From positions 1 to 64,000 of the forward strand of contig DASWMJ010000045.1 of assembly GCA_036399775.1 (NCBI GenBank): a DNA stretch of 64,000 bases, given 5' to 3'. The notes under the pieces are model-generated. The model was given only the letters and a program-made list of their open reading frames with translations, made no database searches and was not told where the DNA came from. Below are positions 29,607 through 39,016 of the stretch, in pieces. The position numbers and the translations under genes were made by a program. Numbering within the stretch: position 1 is the stretch's first letter; each line of letters opens with the position of its first letter. The stretch comes from JADMIH01 sp036399775 (GTDB taxonomy: Bacteria > Chloroflexota > Chloroflexia > QHBQ01 > JADMIH01).

Positions 29607-29615
29607 TGCTATAAT
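29607..29615 (+). promoter_or_regulatory. Extended -10 promoter
   Basis: TGC followed by TATAAT (29610-29615), 33 bases before the ATG at 29649. Confidence 0.55.
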
Positions 29616-29648
29616 AACGCATAAATCCATGTGAGAGGCACTTCAGGC

Positions 29649-30890
29649 ATGCGTACTGTGGGCATTACTGCGGCGCGGCGATTGGCGATTACCGAGCAGA
29701 GGTTGAGCGGGCCTGCGCCTCCCGCCACCAGGGAAGGCATCATGGAGACGGTACGCAGTATCGGCTGTCTCCAATTGGACCCTATCAGCACGGTAGCACG
29801 CAACCACCTGCTTGTCCTCTGGAGCCGCCTCGGCAACTACCCCGTGGAGGAACTCGATGCGCTCCTGTGGGAAGAACATAAGCTGTTTGAGTACTGGGCG
29901 CATGCCGCCTCTATCGTGCTTACCGAGGAGTATCCGATACAGATGAGGCGTATGCGATGGCATCATACGGACCAGGCAGGCTGGGAGCGGCGCGAAAAAG
30001 AGTGGCTTGAGAAGAACAACGGCTTCCGAGAGTATGTGCTTGGGGAAATACGCGAGCGAGGTCCCATGCAGTCTAAAGATTTCGCCGACACGGCATCCTC
30101 AAGCTGGACATCTACCAACTGGTCGGATGACCGTAATATCACAAGCATGCTGGACCACCTGTGGATGCGCGGCGAAGTGATGGTTGCCGGGCGCAAGAAT
30201 GGGCAACGATTATGGGACCTGGCCGAGCGGGTCCTGCCCGATTGGACCCCACGCGAAGAGCTTTCGGACCGGAAATGTACCTGTATCGCCGCGCAAAAGT
30301 CCCTCCGTATGCTGGGTGTGGCTACAGACAAACAGATAAAGAACAACTACACGCGCTACCGATACCCTTATTTATCCCAGGTTCTGAAGGGGTTGGAGCG
30401 AGAGGGTGTTATCCAACGGGTGGCGGTGGGTGATGATGGGAATATCTTACCGGGCACCTGGTACATCCACCGCGACGATCTGCCCGTACTGGAAGGCATC
30501 GAGGCGGGCGATTGGCAGCCCCGTACAACCCTTCTCTCGCCCTTCGACAACCTGATAGCATACCGGGAGCGCACCGAGTCGCTGTTCGATTACAGGTTCC
30601 GCGTCGAAATCTACGTTCCCAAGCACCTGCGCGAGTATGGCTACTATGTGCTGTCCATCCTGCACGGTGACCGCATTATAGGACGCATTGACCCTGTTAT
30701 GGACCGCAAAGCCAGTCGCCTGACTATCAACGCCGTGCACGCGGAACCCCACGCGCCCATGACCACCGAGGCAGCACAATCCATCGCCACCTCTATAGTT
30801 GACCTTGCTACTTTCCTGGGTGCCAAAAGCATAGCTTATGGTGAGCGAGTGCCTGCGGAGTGGCGGCCAGCGTTGATAAAGCATGCCTGA
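29649..30890 (+). CDS. YcaQ-type winged-helix DNA glycosylase (crosslink repair)
   Basis: 413 residues. The YcaQ/AlkX family pattern is clear: ITAARRLAI, LQLDPISTVARNHLLVLWSRLG, LFEYWAHAASIV, then winged-helix modules and a C-terminal LLSPFDNLIAYRERTESLFDYRFRVEIYVP. E. coli YcaQ removes interstrand crosslinks and bulky alkyl adducts from DNA. ATG 29649 follows GAGAGG; an upstream GTG at 29631 is possible. Confidence 0.9.
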   Translation: MRTVGITAARRLAITEQRLSGPAPPATREGIMETVRSIGCLQLDPISTVARNHLLVLWSRLGNYPVEELDALLWEEHKLFEYWAHAASIVLTEEYPIQMRRMRWHHTDQAGWERREKEWLEKNNGFREYVLGEIRERGPMQSKDFADTASSSWTSTNWSDDRNITSMLDHLWMRGEVMVAGRKNGQRLWDLAERVLPDWTPREELSDRKCTCIAAQKSLRMLGVATDKQIKNNYTRYRYPYLSQVLKGLEREGVIQRVAVGDDGNILPGTWYIHRDDLPVLEGIEAGDWQPRTTLLSPFDNLIAYRERTESLFDYRFRVEIYVPKHLREYGYYVLSILHGDRIIGRIDPVMDRKASRLTINAVHAEPHAPMTTEAAQSIATSIVDLATFLGAKSIAYGERVPAEWRPALIKHA

Positions 30891-31171
30891 TATAGACTTC
30901 ACATGAGCCAACGCGTGTCGGCAGGTACACACCAGGGTGGCGGGTGATCCGGCGTTGTGCGACAACGCCGCTCAAGCGGCAGTCCTTACCAAGAACAACC
31001 TTCCAGTCAACCTGAAAGAAATCTCCCCGGCTGATGTTTATGCGTTCAGACCCCGGCGCTTGCTCAAGCCGCCTTGAAGCTTCGGACACGTAACTCTGGT
31101 TTATGTCGATGTCCTTCCTTAGATAACCGTTGGTGCGGTGCTTGAAGTTTGGGTAGCGGTATATAGAGGTA

Positions 31172-31177
31172 TATAAT
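31172..31177 (+). promoter_or_regulatory. -10 hexamer immediately before the LuxR gene
   Basis: TATAAT ends eight bases before the ATG at 31185, so a normal initiation distance places the transcript start at or next to the A of ATG. No Shine-Dalgarno sequence is present. This predicts a leaderless mRNA. Confidence 0.45.
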
Positions 31178-31184
31178 TTGATTC

Positions 31185-33935
31185 ATGGCTACCCCAATCC
31201 TGGCCACTAAAATCTATATTCCCCCACCTCCTCCCAGGGTAGTCGTTCGCCGCCGGCTGATCGAGCGGCTTGACGAGGGTCAGCGGCGCAAGCTGACCCT
31301 GATCTCTGCGCCCGCAGGCTTCGGAAAAAGCACGTTGGTAAGCGAGTGGTCGGCAACCGGGCACAAGAAGGTAGCATGGTTGTCGCTGGACGAAGGGGAT
31401 AGCGACCCGGCCCGCTTTCTGATCTACCTTATCACTGCACTACAAACGGTTGCCCCGCACATCGGGCAAGCTACGCTGGGTGTGCTCCAATCTACCGGTT
31501 CGCCTCAGCCGCCCGCGATGGAACCGATTCTGACTGCTCTGCTCAACGAGATCAGCAGCGCGCCGGACAAGCTTGTCCTCGTCCTCGACGACTACCACGT
31601 TATTGATGCCAGGGCGATTGATGATGCCCTCACCTTCCTATTAGAGCACCTTCCGTCCCAGATGCACCTGGTCATGACCACCCGCGAAGACCCACAGCTC
31701 CCCCTGGCACGGCTGCGTGCCCGCGACCAGCTGACCGAGCTGCGCGCCGCCGACCTGCGCTTTACTCTGGGCGAAGCGGCCACTTTCCTCAACCAGGTAA
31801 TGGGCCTGGACCTCTCGGTAGAAGACATTGACGCGCTCGAAACCCGCACCGAAGGCTGGATTGCCGGCCTGCAGCTAGCAGCCCTATCAATGCAGGGACA
31901 TAAGGATGTTCACGGGTTCGTTCGCGCCTTCGCCGGTGACCACCGCTACATAGTGGACTATCTGGTCGAGGAGGTCCTACAGCGTCAGCCCGAAAGCACA
32001 CGCCGCTTCTTGCTCCAGACATCCATCCTCGACCGGCTGTGCGGCCCGCTGTGCGCTGCGGTCACCGGGCAGGCGGAAGGAGGCAGCGCACGGCTGGAGG
32101 CGTTGGAGCGGGGCAATTTCTTTGTCGTTGCGCTGGATGACAGGCGGCACTGGTACCGCTATCACCACCTTTTTGCCGAAGTGCTCCATGCCCATCTAGT
32201 GGCGGAGCAGCCCGATATGGTAGCCACGCTGCACCGGCGCGCAAGCCAGTGGTACGAGCAGCATGACTCGGCCCCCGACGCCATGCCCCAGGCGATCCGC
32301 CACGCGCTGTCCGCTGAGGACTTTGAGCGTGCGGCGGACCTTGCGGAGCAGGCAGTACCTAATATGCGCCGGAGTAGAGATGATGCTACCATGCTTGGCT
32401 GGCTCAAGGCGCTACCCGACGCGCTGCTCCACAACAGGCCCTCGCTGAGCGTTTGGTATGCCCATACGTCACTGGCTGGCGGCGAGCTTGAGAGTGTTGA
32501 AGCCCGGCTGCGCGACGCCGAGCGCTGGCTCGACCCCTCGGCCGACAGGAGTGGGATGGTCATCTTGGACGAGGATGCATTTCGGCGGCTGCCCAGCGAT
32601 ATCGCCGTTGCTCGGGCCGGGTTGGCCCTGGTGTTGGGCGATGTGCCTGCCACGGTGAAGTACGCCCGGCAGGCACTCCAGTTCGTGTCCGAGGACGACG
32701 TGCTTGGGCATGGATCGGCAGCGGCGCTGCTCGGCCTCGCATCATGGGCGGGCGGGGACCTGGAGACGGCGCACCGCGCGTTTGCCGGGGGCATGGCGAG
32801 TTTGCAGAGGGCCGGGCACATCACCGACGTAATCAGCGGCACGATGGCCCTGGCTGATATTCGTATCGCGCAAGGTCGTCTACATGAGGCCATGAGCACA
32901 TATGAGAGAGCACTACAGCTTGCCAGGCAACAGATGGAGGAGGGCACGCCCGTTCTGCGCGGCACGGCAGATCTGTACGTGGGCATGTGCGAGATCGAGC
33001 GCGAGCGTAACGACCTGGATGCCGCGGCGGGGCACCTGCTGAGGAGCAAAGAGCTGGGCGAGCACAGCGGGTTCCCCCCTGGCCGGTATCGCTGGTGCAT
33101 CGCCATGTCGCGGATACGGCAGGCCCAGGGGGATCGGGATGGCGCTCTCAACCTGCTGGACGAGGCAGAGCGCCTGTATGTGCGTGACTTCTTCCCAAAT
33201 GTGCGTCCTGTTGCGGCTATGAAGGCACGACTGTGGGCCGCGCAAGGCAGGCCTGGCGAGGCTCTCGGCTGGGCGCGTGAGCAGGGCCTGTCCGTGGAGG
33301 ACGAGCTGAGCTACCTGCGCGAGTTCGAGCACATTACCCTGGCCAGGGTGCTCCTGGCCCTTTATAAGAGCGAGCGTACTGAGCGCTCTATTCTTGAGGC
33401 AATGGGGCTACTGGAGCGCCTGCTGAAAGCGGCGGAAGAAGGTGGGAGGGCGGGAAGCGCGATAGAAATCCTGATGCTGCAGGGGCTCGCCCGCCATGCG
33501 CAAGGCGACGTCCCTGCTGCTCTCGTGCCTCTGCAACGCGCCCTGGCGCTGGCCGAACCGGAGGGGTACGTTCGTATCTTCGTTGATGAAGGCACACCCA
33601 TGCTGGCCTTGCTGGAGGAGGCTGCTAAAGCGGGGATAGCCGGGATTGCCCACGCCTATGCCCGTCGTCTACTGGCGGCCTTTGATGAGGCTGGGGAGAC
33701 CGGGGAGGCTGTGGGCAGAACGCCTGCTAAGCAGGCTTTGGTCGAGCCGCTCAGCGTGCGCGAGCTTGAAGTGCTACGGCTGCTCAGAACCGAGTTGACC
33801 GGCCCCGAAATTGCCCACGAACTCACTGTGTCCCTGCACACCATGCGTACTCACACCAACAACATTTACAACAAGCTCGGCGTAAACAACCGCCGCGCGG
33901 CCGTCCGCCGGGCCGAGGAGCTAGGTTTGCTGTAA
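31185..33935 (+). CDS. MalT-like LuxR family transcriptional regulator
   Basis: 916 residues. The STAND-type ATPase part has Walker A SAPAGFGKST (about 41-50) and LVLVLDDYHVID (Walker B). A long tetratricopeptide-like helical array follows (about 430-840). The C-terminal LuxR HTH runs PLSVRELEVLRLLRTELTGPEIAHELTVSLHTMRTHTNNIYNKLGVNNR. These proteins are inducer- and ATP-dependent activators. It is followed by a terminator and a group of membrane-protein genes that are candidate targets. Confidence 0.93.
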   Translation: MATPILATKIYIPPPPPRVVVRRRLIERLDEGQRRKLTLISAPAGFGKSTLVSEWSATGHKKVAWLSLDEGDSDPARFLIYLITALQTVAPHIGQATLGVLQSTGSPQPPAMEPILTALLNEISSAPDKLVLVLDDYHVIDARAIDDALTFLLEHLPSQMHLVMTTREDPQLPLARLRARDQLTELRAADLRFTLGEAATFLNQVMGLDLSVEDIDALETRTEGWIAGLQLAALSMQGHKDVHGFVRAFAGDHRYIVDYLVEEVLQRQPESTRRFLLQTSILDRLCGPLCAAVTGQAEGGSARLEALERGNFFVVALDDRRHWYRYHHLFAEVLHAHLVAEQPDMVATLHRRASQWYEQHDSAPDAMPQAIRHALSAEDFERAADLAEQAVPNMRRSRDDATMLGWLKALPDALLHNRPSLSVWYAHTSLAGGELESVEARLRDAERWLDPSADRSGMVILDEDAFRRLPSDIAVARAGLALVLGDVPATVKYARQALQFVSEDDVLGHGSAAALLGLASWAGGDLETAHRAFAGGMASLQRAGHITDVISGTMALADIRIAQGRLHEAMSTYERALQLARQQMEEGTPVLRGTADLYVGMCEIERERNDLDAAAGHLLRSKELGEHSGFPPGRYRWCIAMSRIRQAQGDRDGALNLLDEAERLYVRDFFPNVRPVAAMKARLWAAQGRPGEALGWAREQGLSVEDELSYLREFEHITLARVLLALYKSERTERSILEAMGLLERLLKAAEEGGRAGSAIEILMLQGLARHAQGDVPAALVPLQRALALAEPEGYVRIFVDEGTPMLALLEEAAKAGIAGIAHAYARRLLAAFDEAGETGEAVGRTPAKQALVEPLSVRELEVLRLLRTELTGPEIAHELTVSLHTMRTHTNNIYNKLGVNNRRAAVRRAEELGLL

Positions 33936-33993
33936 GCGTTGCTATAGCGGGTGTGGTATCGAACACGCAACCACCGCACCCACTTTAGTGTAG

Positions 33994-34034
33994 GCCCTGG
34001 TAGGTTTGTCATACTACCTACGGGGCTTTTTGTT
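33994..34034 (+). terminator. Rho-independent terminator of the LuxR gene
   Basis: GCCCTGGTAGGT pairs with ACCTACGGGGC (one bulge), followed by TTTTTGTTG. Confidence 0.75.
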
Positions 34035-34145
34035 GCCCTGGTGACAGCGTCGCTATGTTTAGGCCGAGTCGTCGAAAGCAATGCCGAAGATCCCGGCAGT
34101 AGGCGCGGTCTTAGGCGCGGTCCCTGGATTCGCTGCCGCTGCTGC

Positions 34146-34898
34146 TCAGACCGCTCGAACTTCGGCGAGCCGCTTGACTGAGTGCTCGTCGTCCCAGCAG
34201 ACGGCGGCTTCCCATGCGGCCCACGCTTGCGCGGCGATGTCGTGCGCCTCGTCGTCGAGACCGGCAGCGTTGTGGGGCATCACCAGGTCGAGGTCGGGAA
34301 CGTCGACGTGCGCCTCGTCCCAGTCGATCAGCGCGACCCGATCTGCGGTCATGCGGATGTTGCGCGGGTTGGGGTCGCCGTGGACGACGCAGGTCTGACG
34401 TCCGACGAGCCGCGCCCACGCTGCTCGGCATCGAGCAACGCCCTCAGGCGGCATCGCGCCGAGGTCGATCTTCGTCCCGGCCTCGGCGTGCAGGAGGTCG
34501 GTCGATGATCGCCAGCCCGGGCGCTGCGGCCACCCCGGCGTCAACCGATGCAGCCGGCGGAGCGTGTCGGCCACGCGACGCCAGTCGGCCACCGTCTCGG
34601 GCGGTCCGCCCTCGACGTAGGTCATCACCACCACACCGTCGGCGAACAGCCTGCCGTCCGTGGTCGGGATCGGCACCGGCACGGTCAGACCTTCACGGTG
34701 GAGGCGTGCGAGGAGCTCGGTCTCCCACGCGAGATCAGCGTCGCTCCTGACACCGAGACGACCGACCGCGAGGTGCCCGTTGACGCGCACAGTCCACACG
34801 TCGTTGGCCACTCCGCCGGCGAGCGGTTCGATGCGAGCGACGTCTCCACCCCACTGCTCGAGTGCCTCCCATCCCACCGGCCACATCCTCCCCTTCAC
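34146..34898 (-). CDS. Aminoglycoside phosphotransferase (APH) family protein, GC-rich
   Basis: 250 residues. Kinase-like motifs are PLAGGVANDVW (glycine loop), VVMTYVEGGPP (hinge), VVHGDPNPRN (catalytic loop) and ALIDWDEAHVD (metal-binding Asp). The gene is clearly more GC-rich than its neighbours and its sequence style is actinobacterial, suggesting horizontal transfer. The family phosphorylates many small molecules, so resistance is not implied. The start may be GTG 34898 or ATG 34886; the 5' end lies in a CGTGATGCGTGAAG repeat, leaving no clean ribosome site. Confidence 0.8.
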   Translation of the reverse strand: MKGRMWPVGWEALEQWGGDVARIEPLAGGVANDVWTVRVNGHLAVGRLGVRSDADLAWETELLARLHREGLTVPVPIPTTDGRLFADGVVVMTYVEGGPPETVADWRRVADTLRRLHRLTPGWPQRPGWRSSTDLLHAEAGTKIDLGAMPPEGVARCRAAWARLVGRQTCVVHGDPNPRNIRMTADRVALIDWDEAHVDVPDLDLVMPHNAAGLDDEAHDIAAQAWAAWEAAVCWDDEHSVKRLAEVRAV

Positions 34899-35219
34899 GC
34901 ATCACGCATCGCAAGATCACGCCCTATCGACACAAACGAAATGCTTTCCATTCGTCGGCATATCGGCATAACTGTCATTGTCCCGCGAGTGCAGCCAATA
35001 TGCTATTTTACCGTATTTGCCGGTAGATCTGCACTTCACAATGAGGTTAGCCCACGCCGGTTGCCTCATAACAGCACCCCGCCTGATAGATCAACACATC
35101 AATCAACACATGTGTTGATGCTGCCTCATTACATCGGCTTGTATGCTTTGTTGGAAGTCAAGAACTCAGGCGATGAACGCCTTGACCCTTATCACTTTCA
35201 ATCAAAAGGAGACAAGCAG
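34899..35219. promoter_or_regulatory. Intergenic region with a 16-base palindrome
   Basis: TCAACACATGTGTTGA (35103-35118) is a perfect palindrome, preceded by the partial copy TCAACACAT (35091-35099). It lies about 100 bases before the membrane-protein start at 35220 and looks like a regulator binding site. 34896-34912 is a short repeat of the CGTGATGCGTGA family. No gene is seen. Confidence 0.5.
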
Positions 35220-35990
35220 ATGAACAGGATGAATACCAACCGCCAGACCGCAGTCATTACGACAGACATAGAGGAGAGCAAAATGAAGATAACAGGCTCG
35301 AAACTCATCCGTTGGGCCGGTTTATCAGCTATGCTGGCAGGGATCATTTTCGCGGGCATCCAGCCGATCCACCCGACTGACGCACTTTCATCAGTCAACA
35401 CCACCGCATGGGCAATCATCACCCCCTTGAAGACGGTCATGTGCCTCTTCTTCATGCTCGGCCTTACCGGGCTGTACGCCAGGCAAGTGAACAAGGCGGG
35501 TTGGCTTGGTCTGGCCGGTTATCTCCTGTTCGGCCTCTCCTGGGCGGTCAACCTGGTCTATATCTTCGCCGAAGCCTTTATCTTGCCGCCGTTGGCGAAC
35601 GTAGCGCCCCAGTTCGTGCAGGACATATTCACCGGAGTAATCACCAGCGGCACCACCGAGACTAACCTCGGAGCCCTCCCGATAATATTTGCGCTAAACG
35701 GGCTTTTCTATCTGCTCGGCGGCCTGCTCTTTGGTATCGCGACCCTCCGCTCCGGTATCCTGTCGCGCTGGCCGGCTGGTCTCCTTGCCGTCGCGGCGCT
35801 GTTGACCCCCCTGGCTGCGCTGTTCCCTCACGAGATCCAGCGGTACGCCGGGATACCGGTGGGGGTTGCCGTGGCCTGGTTGGGCTATTCGCTCCTGTCT
35901 GAGCGGCGAGCGCAAGCCTCGGAGGAGCAAGCCTCACAACTCGCGCCCGGCAAGGGGATCGCCCCGATCCTGCAGCCCGCAGCCGAGTAA
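35220..35990 (+). CDS. Multi-pass membrane protein (DUF4386-like)
   Basis: 256 residues with about seven membrane segments, e.g. LSAMLAGIIFAGIQP, TVMCLFFMLGLTGLYA, LAGYLLFGLSWAVNLVYIFA, LNGLFYLLGGLLFGIA and GLLAVAALLTPLAALFP. The layout resembles DUF4386-type proteins of unknown function. ATG 35220 has a strong AAGGAG; the long open frame upstream reading through the APH gene is a shadow. It and the next two genes run in one direction and could form an operon. Confidence 0.78.
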   Translation: MNRMNTNRQTAVITTDIEESKMKITGSKLIRWAGLSAMLAGIIFAGIQPIHPTDALSSVNTTAWAIITPLKTVMCLFFMLGLTGLYARQVNKAGWLGLAGYLLFGLSWAVNLVYIFAEAFILPPLANVAPQFVQDIFTGVITSGTTETNLGALPIIFALNGLFYLLGGLLFGIATLRSGILSRWPAGLLAVAALLTPLAALFPHEIQRYAGIPVGVAVAWLGYSLLSERRAQASEEQASQLAPGKGIAPILQPAAE

Positions 35991-36113
35991 GGTCGCCCGC
36001 AACTGCATGGAGTGGACAGGGGGCTTTGTGGCCGCCTGTCCTATTCCGGCCCGGCATCTTCGGAACGCGCTGTGTGAGTCGCACAGCGCCGCGTACAACC
36101 GTCTAAGGAGCTA

Positions 36114-36911
36114 ATGATGAAAGCGACCGTATACGATGAAGGTCAAAGCCACCATGTGCCGCAGTCAAACGCGGTAGGAGCAGTAGGGGTGGCAGGGAAG
36201 CCTACGCCTCCCAGGAGCAAGACATCTGCAAAGGCAGGTTCGGCAAAGTGGCTGATCGCGGGGCTGCTCTTGCTCAGCGCTATTCCAATGGCTGCCGGCG
36301 CCTTCCGCCTGACAGAGCTTACTGGCGGCGCGCAAATCACGCCGGCCAACGCACGCTTCTTTGCATCACCCCTGCCGGTGGTGATGCATATCGTAAGCTC
36401 CAGCCTGTTTGCGGTCCTGGGCGCGTTCCAGTTCTCAGCCCGCTTCCGACGGCGCAGGCCCGGCTGGCACCGCGCTGCCGGGCGACTCCTGGTTCCATGC
36501 GGGCTGCTGGTGGCCCTCTCAGCCCTGTGGATGACCCTGTTCTATCCCCGTCCCGCCCTCACCGGTGATCTGCTGTATGTGCTGCGGCTCCTGTTCGGCT
36601 CGGCCATGATCGTGTCCCTCGTCCTCGGCTTTGCCGCTATCCGGCGAGGGAACGTAAAACAACACCGGGCATGGATGATGCGCGGCTACGCGATCGGGCT
36701 TGGCGCGGGCACGCAGGTGCTGACCCTGCTGGCAGGGGAGTTGATCTTCGGCCCGCCGGGTGAGCTCAGCGGAGATATACTGAGGGGCGCGGCCTGGGTG
36801 ATCAACCTGGCAGTGGTCGAATGGGCAATACGTAGGCACCTTCATCCGGTTCGCAAGTCCGCTGCGAACAGACCAACCGGCGCACAGCCCAGCTTGGTGC
36901 CCCGTGTTTGA
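36114..36911 (+). CDS. DUF2306 family membrane protein
   Basis: 265 residues. A hydrophilic N-terminal tail (1-43) is followed by about six membrane helices. The DUF2306 pattern is visible: ARFFASPLPVVMHIVSSSLFAVLGAFQFS, RRPGWHRAAGRLLV, RRGNVKQHRAWMMRGYAIGLGA. His residues in HIV, WHR and QHR resemble heme- or metal-site positions of related cytochrome-like membrane proteins. AAGGAG precedes the ATG pair at 36114/36117. Confidence 0.87.
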   Translation: MMKATVYDEGQSHHVPQSNAVGAVGVAGKPTPPRSKTSAKAGSAKWLIAGLLLLSAIPMAAGAFRLTELTGGAQITPANARFFASPLPVVMHIVSSSLFAVLGAFQFSARFRRRRPGWHRAAGRLLVPCGLLVALSALWMTLFYPRPALTGDLLYVLRLLFGSAMIVSLVLGFAAIRRGNVKQHRAWMMRGYAIGLGAGTQVLTLLAGELIFGPPGELSGDILRGAAWVINLAVVEWAIRRHLHPVRKSAANRPTGAQPSLVPRV

Positions 36912-37041
36912 GGCTTCTAAACGCCTTGCCTGAGCCGGATCGCCGGAGACATACCGGCTCAAGTGAACAGGTGGTCGAAGGCAGGGAGCAGCACAACCAC
37001 GGGGTGCTTCAGCCAAATAAAGAAAATGCGGGAGGCGTAGG

Positions 37042-37308
37042 ATGAGTGAAACGTACACGGTAGCCGAGGATCATGAGGGTCAATCCGAGCCTGGGCTTTA
37101 CGAGATCCGCGTCCACGGACAGCTTGACGACAGGTGGGCTGCCAGGTTTGAGGGCATGACCCTTACACGAACCGACAACGGCGACACGCTGTTGACCGGT
37201 CCGGTGGTGGATCAGGCAGCATTACATGGCTTACTGAGAAAAGTTCGTGATTTAGGTATGCCATTGATCTCGGTCCTTCGCGTCAGATTCGGCCAGGCAG
37301 ATGCGTAA
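37042..37308 (+). CDS. Conserved small protein of unknown function
   Basis: 88 residues: GLYEIRVHGQLDDRWAARFEGMTLTRTDNGDTLLTGPVVDQAALHGLLRKVRDLGMPLISV. I recall this signature in many uncharacterised proteins of Chloroflexota and Actinobacteria, frequently near MalT-like regulators. The fold looks like a small alpha/beta sandwich. GGGAGG lies before the ATG. Confidence 0.8.
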   Translation: MSETYTVAEDHEGQSEPGLYEIRVHGQLDDRWAARFEGMTLTRTDNGDTLLTGPVVDQAALHGLLRKVRDLGMPLISVLRVRFGQADA

Positions 37309-37692
37309 GATGCCAAACACGGAAGCACGAGCACTCTCCTGATACCTGTCGTATTCAACCCGTGCGGCTGCGAGTGGTGCGAAAGCATAGGCTTGATAGG
37401 CTTGATGCCGTGCCGTGCCTGTGCTGCCGATAGGAGCACACCTGCTTGAGTGGAATACCCAATGGCCGACATGAGCCAGCCGGTTGTTTCCAGAACGGCT
37501 ATTGTGGCGCGGGCACTCCAAAGCGTGCTATAAGTTCTTGTGCAGTTGCAATAAGGTCGTATCTACGATAACAAGGGTTGGCGAGGAGTTGTAGGGCGGA
37601 ATATGCTACAATAGCGGTAGTCCCTTTCGATGGAAGGGCCTTTGACGTATTGTGCTTATTGATTTCCGCCGCGCGAAGGCGGAGAGGGTTGT
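37309..37692 (+). promoter_or_regulatory. Intergenic region; candidate -10 only
   Basis: Nothing gene-like was found in 384 bases. TGC-TACAAT (37604-37612) is an extended -10 reading toward the SGNH hydrolase at 37693. Confidence 0.4.
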
Positions 37693-38841
37693 ATGAGAGT
37701 TTTACCTGCTAATAAGCGGCTCAAATTCACCGTATCCGGCTTGCTTGCCCTGTCGGCGATGTTGGCTGCGCTTGCCCCCGCTGCGCCCGCGTCGGCTACC
37801 GAGAAGGTCCCATATACCGAGACGGTGACGGTGCCTATCATCGTCGGCTATCCGGACTCTATCGCTTCGATGGGCGACTCGATCACACGCGCCTACAATA
37901 CGGGCAGCGCACCGTTTACCGACGCGCCCGCCAATTCGTGGTCAACGGGCACGGCGGCTTCGACCAACAGTCACTACTTGCGCATCCTGCACGACCACCC
38001 ACCAGCCAATGGACGCAATTACAACGACGCGGTGACGGGAGCGGTCATGTCGGACTTGAGCGAGCAGGTGGGGAGCGCGGTGGGGCAGGGCGCGCAGTAC
38101 GTGACTATCCTGCTGGGGGCGAACGATGCGTGCACCGACACGGAGGGGGCTATGACGCCGGTGGCGACGTACCGGGAGCAGTTCCAGTCGGCTATGGGTA
38201 AGTTGAGCGCGGGGCTGCCGGATGCTCGCATCTACGTGTTGAGCGTGCCGGATATATACAACCTGTGGTTTATTTTGAAGGACAACGGGTCGGCGCGGTT
38301 TACGTGGAGCCTGCTGGGGATATGCCAATCGATGCTGGCCAATCCGCTGTCGATGGAGCCTGTGGACGTAGAGAGGCGCAACCGGGTGCGGCAGCGCGTG
38401 GTGGACTATAATACCCAGCTTGCCCAGGTGTGCGCGGGGTATATACATTGCCGGTTCGACAATAACGCCGTGTACAATACGGCGTTCGTACCGAGCGACG
38501 TGTCTACGCGGGACTATTTCCATCCGGCGATACCGGGGCATACGAAGCTGGCAGAGGTCAGCTATTGGGCTGGCTTCGATTTCAGGGATGGGGTAGCCCC
38601 GGTATCAACGGCTACGCTATCGGGTGCGGGGTCGGGGCCTAAGAAGGGGGCTGATTACATGGTGGCGATCACGGCTCGCGACAATATCGGGGTGGCGGGG
38701 AGTGAGTACAGGATCGGGAGCGGCCCGTGGGTGCGGTACAGCGCGCCCGTCAGTTTGCCGGCTGGGAGCACGTTCACGTACCGGAGCGTGGACGTGAATG
38801 GGACTATCGAGGAGGGACGGACGATAGTTGTCGGGCGTTGA
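37693..38841 (+). CDS. Secreted SGNH/GDSL hydrolase with C-terminal OmpL47-like domain
   Basis: 382 residues. The signal peptide ends near APAAPASATEK. Block I is SIASMGDSITRAYN (nucleophile Ser), block III LLGANDAC, block V DYFHPAIPGHTKLAE (Asp-His). A ~85-residue C-terminal domain (DNIGVAGSEYRIGSGPWVRYSAPVSLPAG) resembles the OmpL47/bacterial Ig-like repeat. The enzyme is probably an extracellular esterase or lipase. A GGAGAGGG site is close to the ATG. Confidence 0.88.
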   Translation: MRVLPANKRLKFTVSGLLALSAMLAALAPAAPASATEKVPYTETVTVPIIVGYPDSIASMGDSITRAYNTGSAPFTDAPANSWSTGTAASTNSHYLRILHDHPPANGRNYNDAVTGAVMSDLSEQVGSAVGQGAQYVTILLGANDACTDTEGAMTPVATYREQFQSAMGKLSAGLPDARIYVLSVPDIYNLWFILKDNGSARFTWSLLGICQSMLANPLSMEPVDVERRNRVRQRVVDYNTQLAQVCAGYIHCRFDNNAVYNTAFVPSDVSTRDYFHPAIPGHTKLAEVSYWAGFDFRDGVAPVSTATLSGAGSGPKKGADYMVAITARDNIGVAGSEYRIGSGPWVRYSAPVSLPAGSTFTYRSVDVNGTIEEGRTIVVGR

Positions 38842-38871
38842 CAAAGGTGGCCGAGGAGAGACCCTTCGCCG

Positions 38872-39000
38872 TCACCTCCTCCTTCGAAGTGGTTGCTTGC
38901 GCATCGTAAGGAGCACTATTAGCAGGCTGGGGATCAGCCCGACGACCAGTCCCTTCAGAAACCCCACGAAGGGGTACCGTATGTCCCTGTACGATGGCAT
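38872..39000 (-). CDS. Possible 42-residue single-span membrane peptide
   Basis: A minus-strand reading frame from ATG 39000 to TGA 38872 encodes MPSYRDIRYPFVGFLKGL, one hydrophobic helix (VVGLIPSLLIVLLT) and a basic tail MRKQPLRRRR, a classic membrane microprotein layout. No good ribosome site is seen. It adjoins the chimeric scrap at 39017 and could be a fragment of something larger. Confidence 0.3.
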   Translation of the reverse strand: MPSYRDIRYPFVGFLKGLVVGLIPSLLIVLLTMRKQPLRRRR

Positions 39001-39016
39001 ACCCTCAACAAGAACA

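Noticed and set aside
32162..33151. 329-residue minus-strand Ser/Arg-rich open frame
   Set aside because: Antisense shadow of the MalT-like regulator; composition typical of a reverse-frame artefact.
34548..35219. Long N-terminal extension of the membrane protein at 35220
   Set aside because: It reads antisense through the APH gene; a strong ribosome site marks ATG 35220 as the real start.
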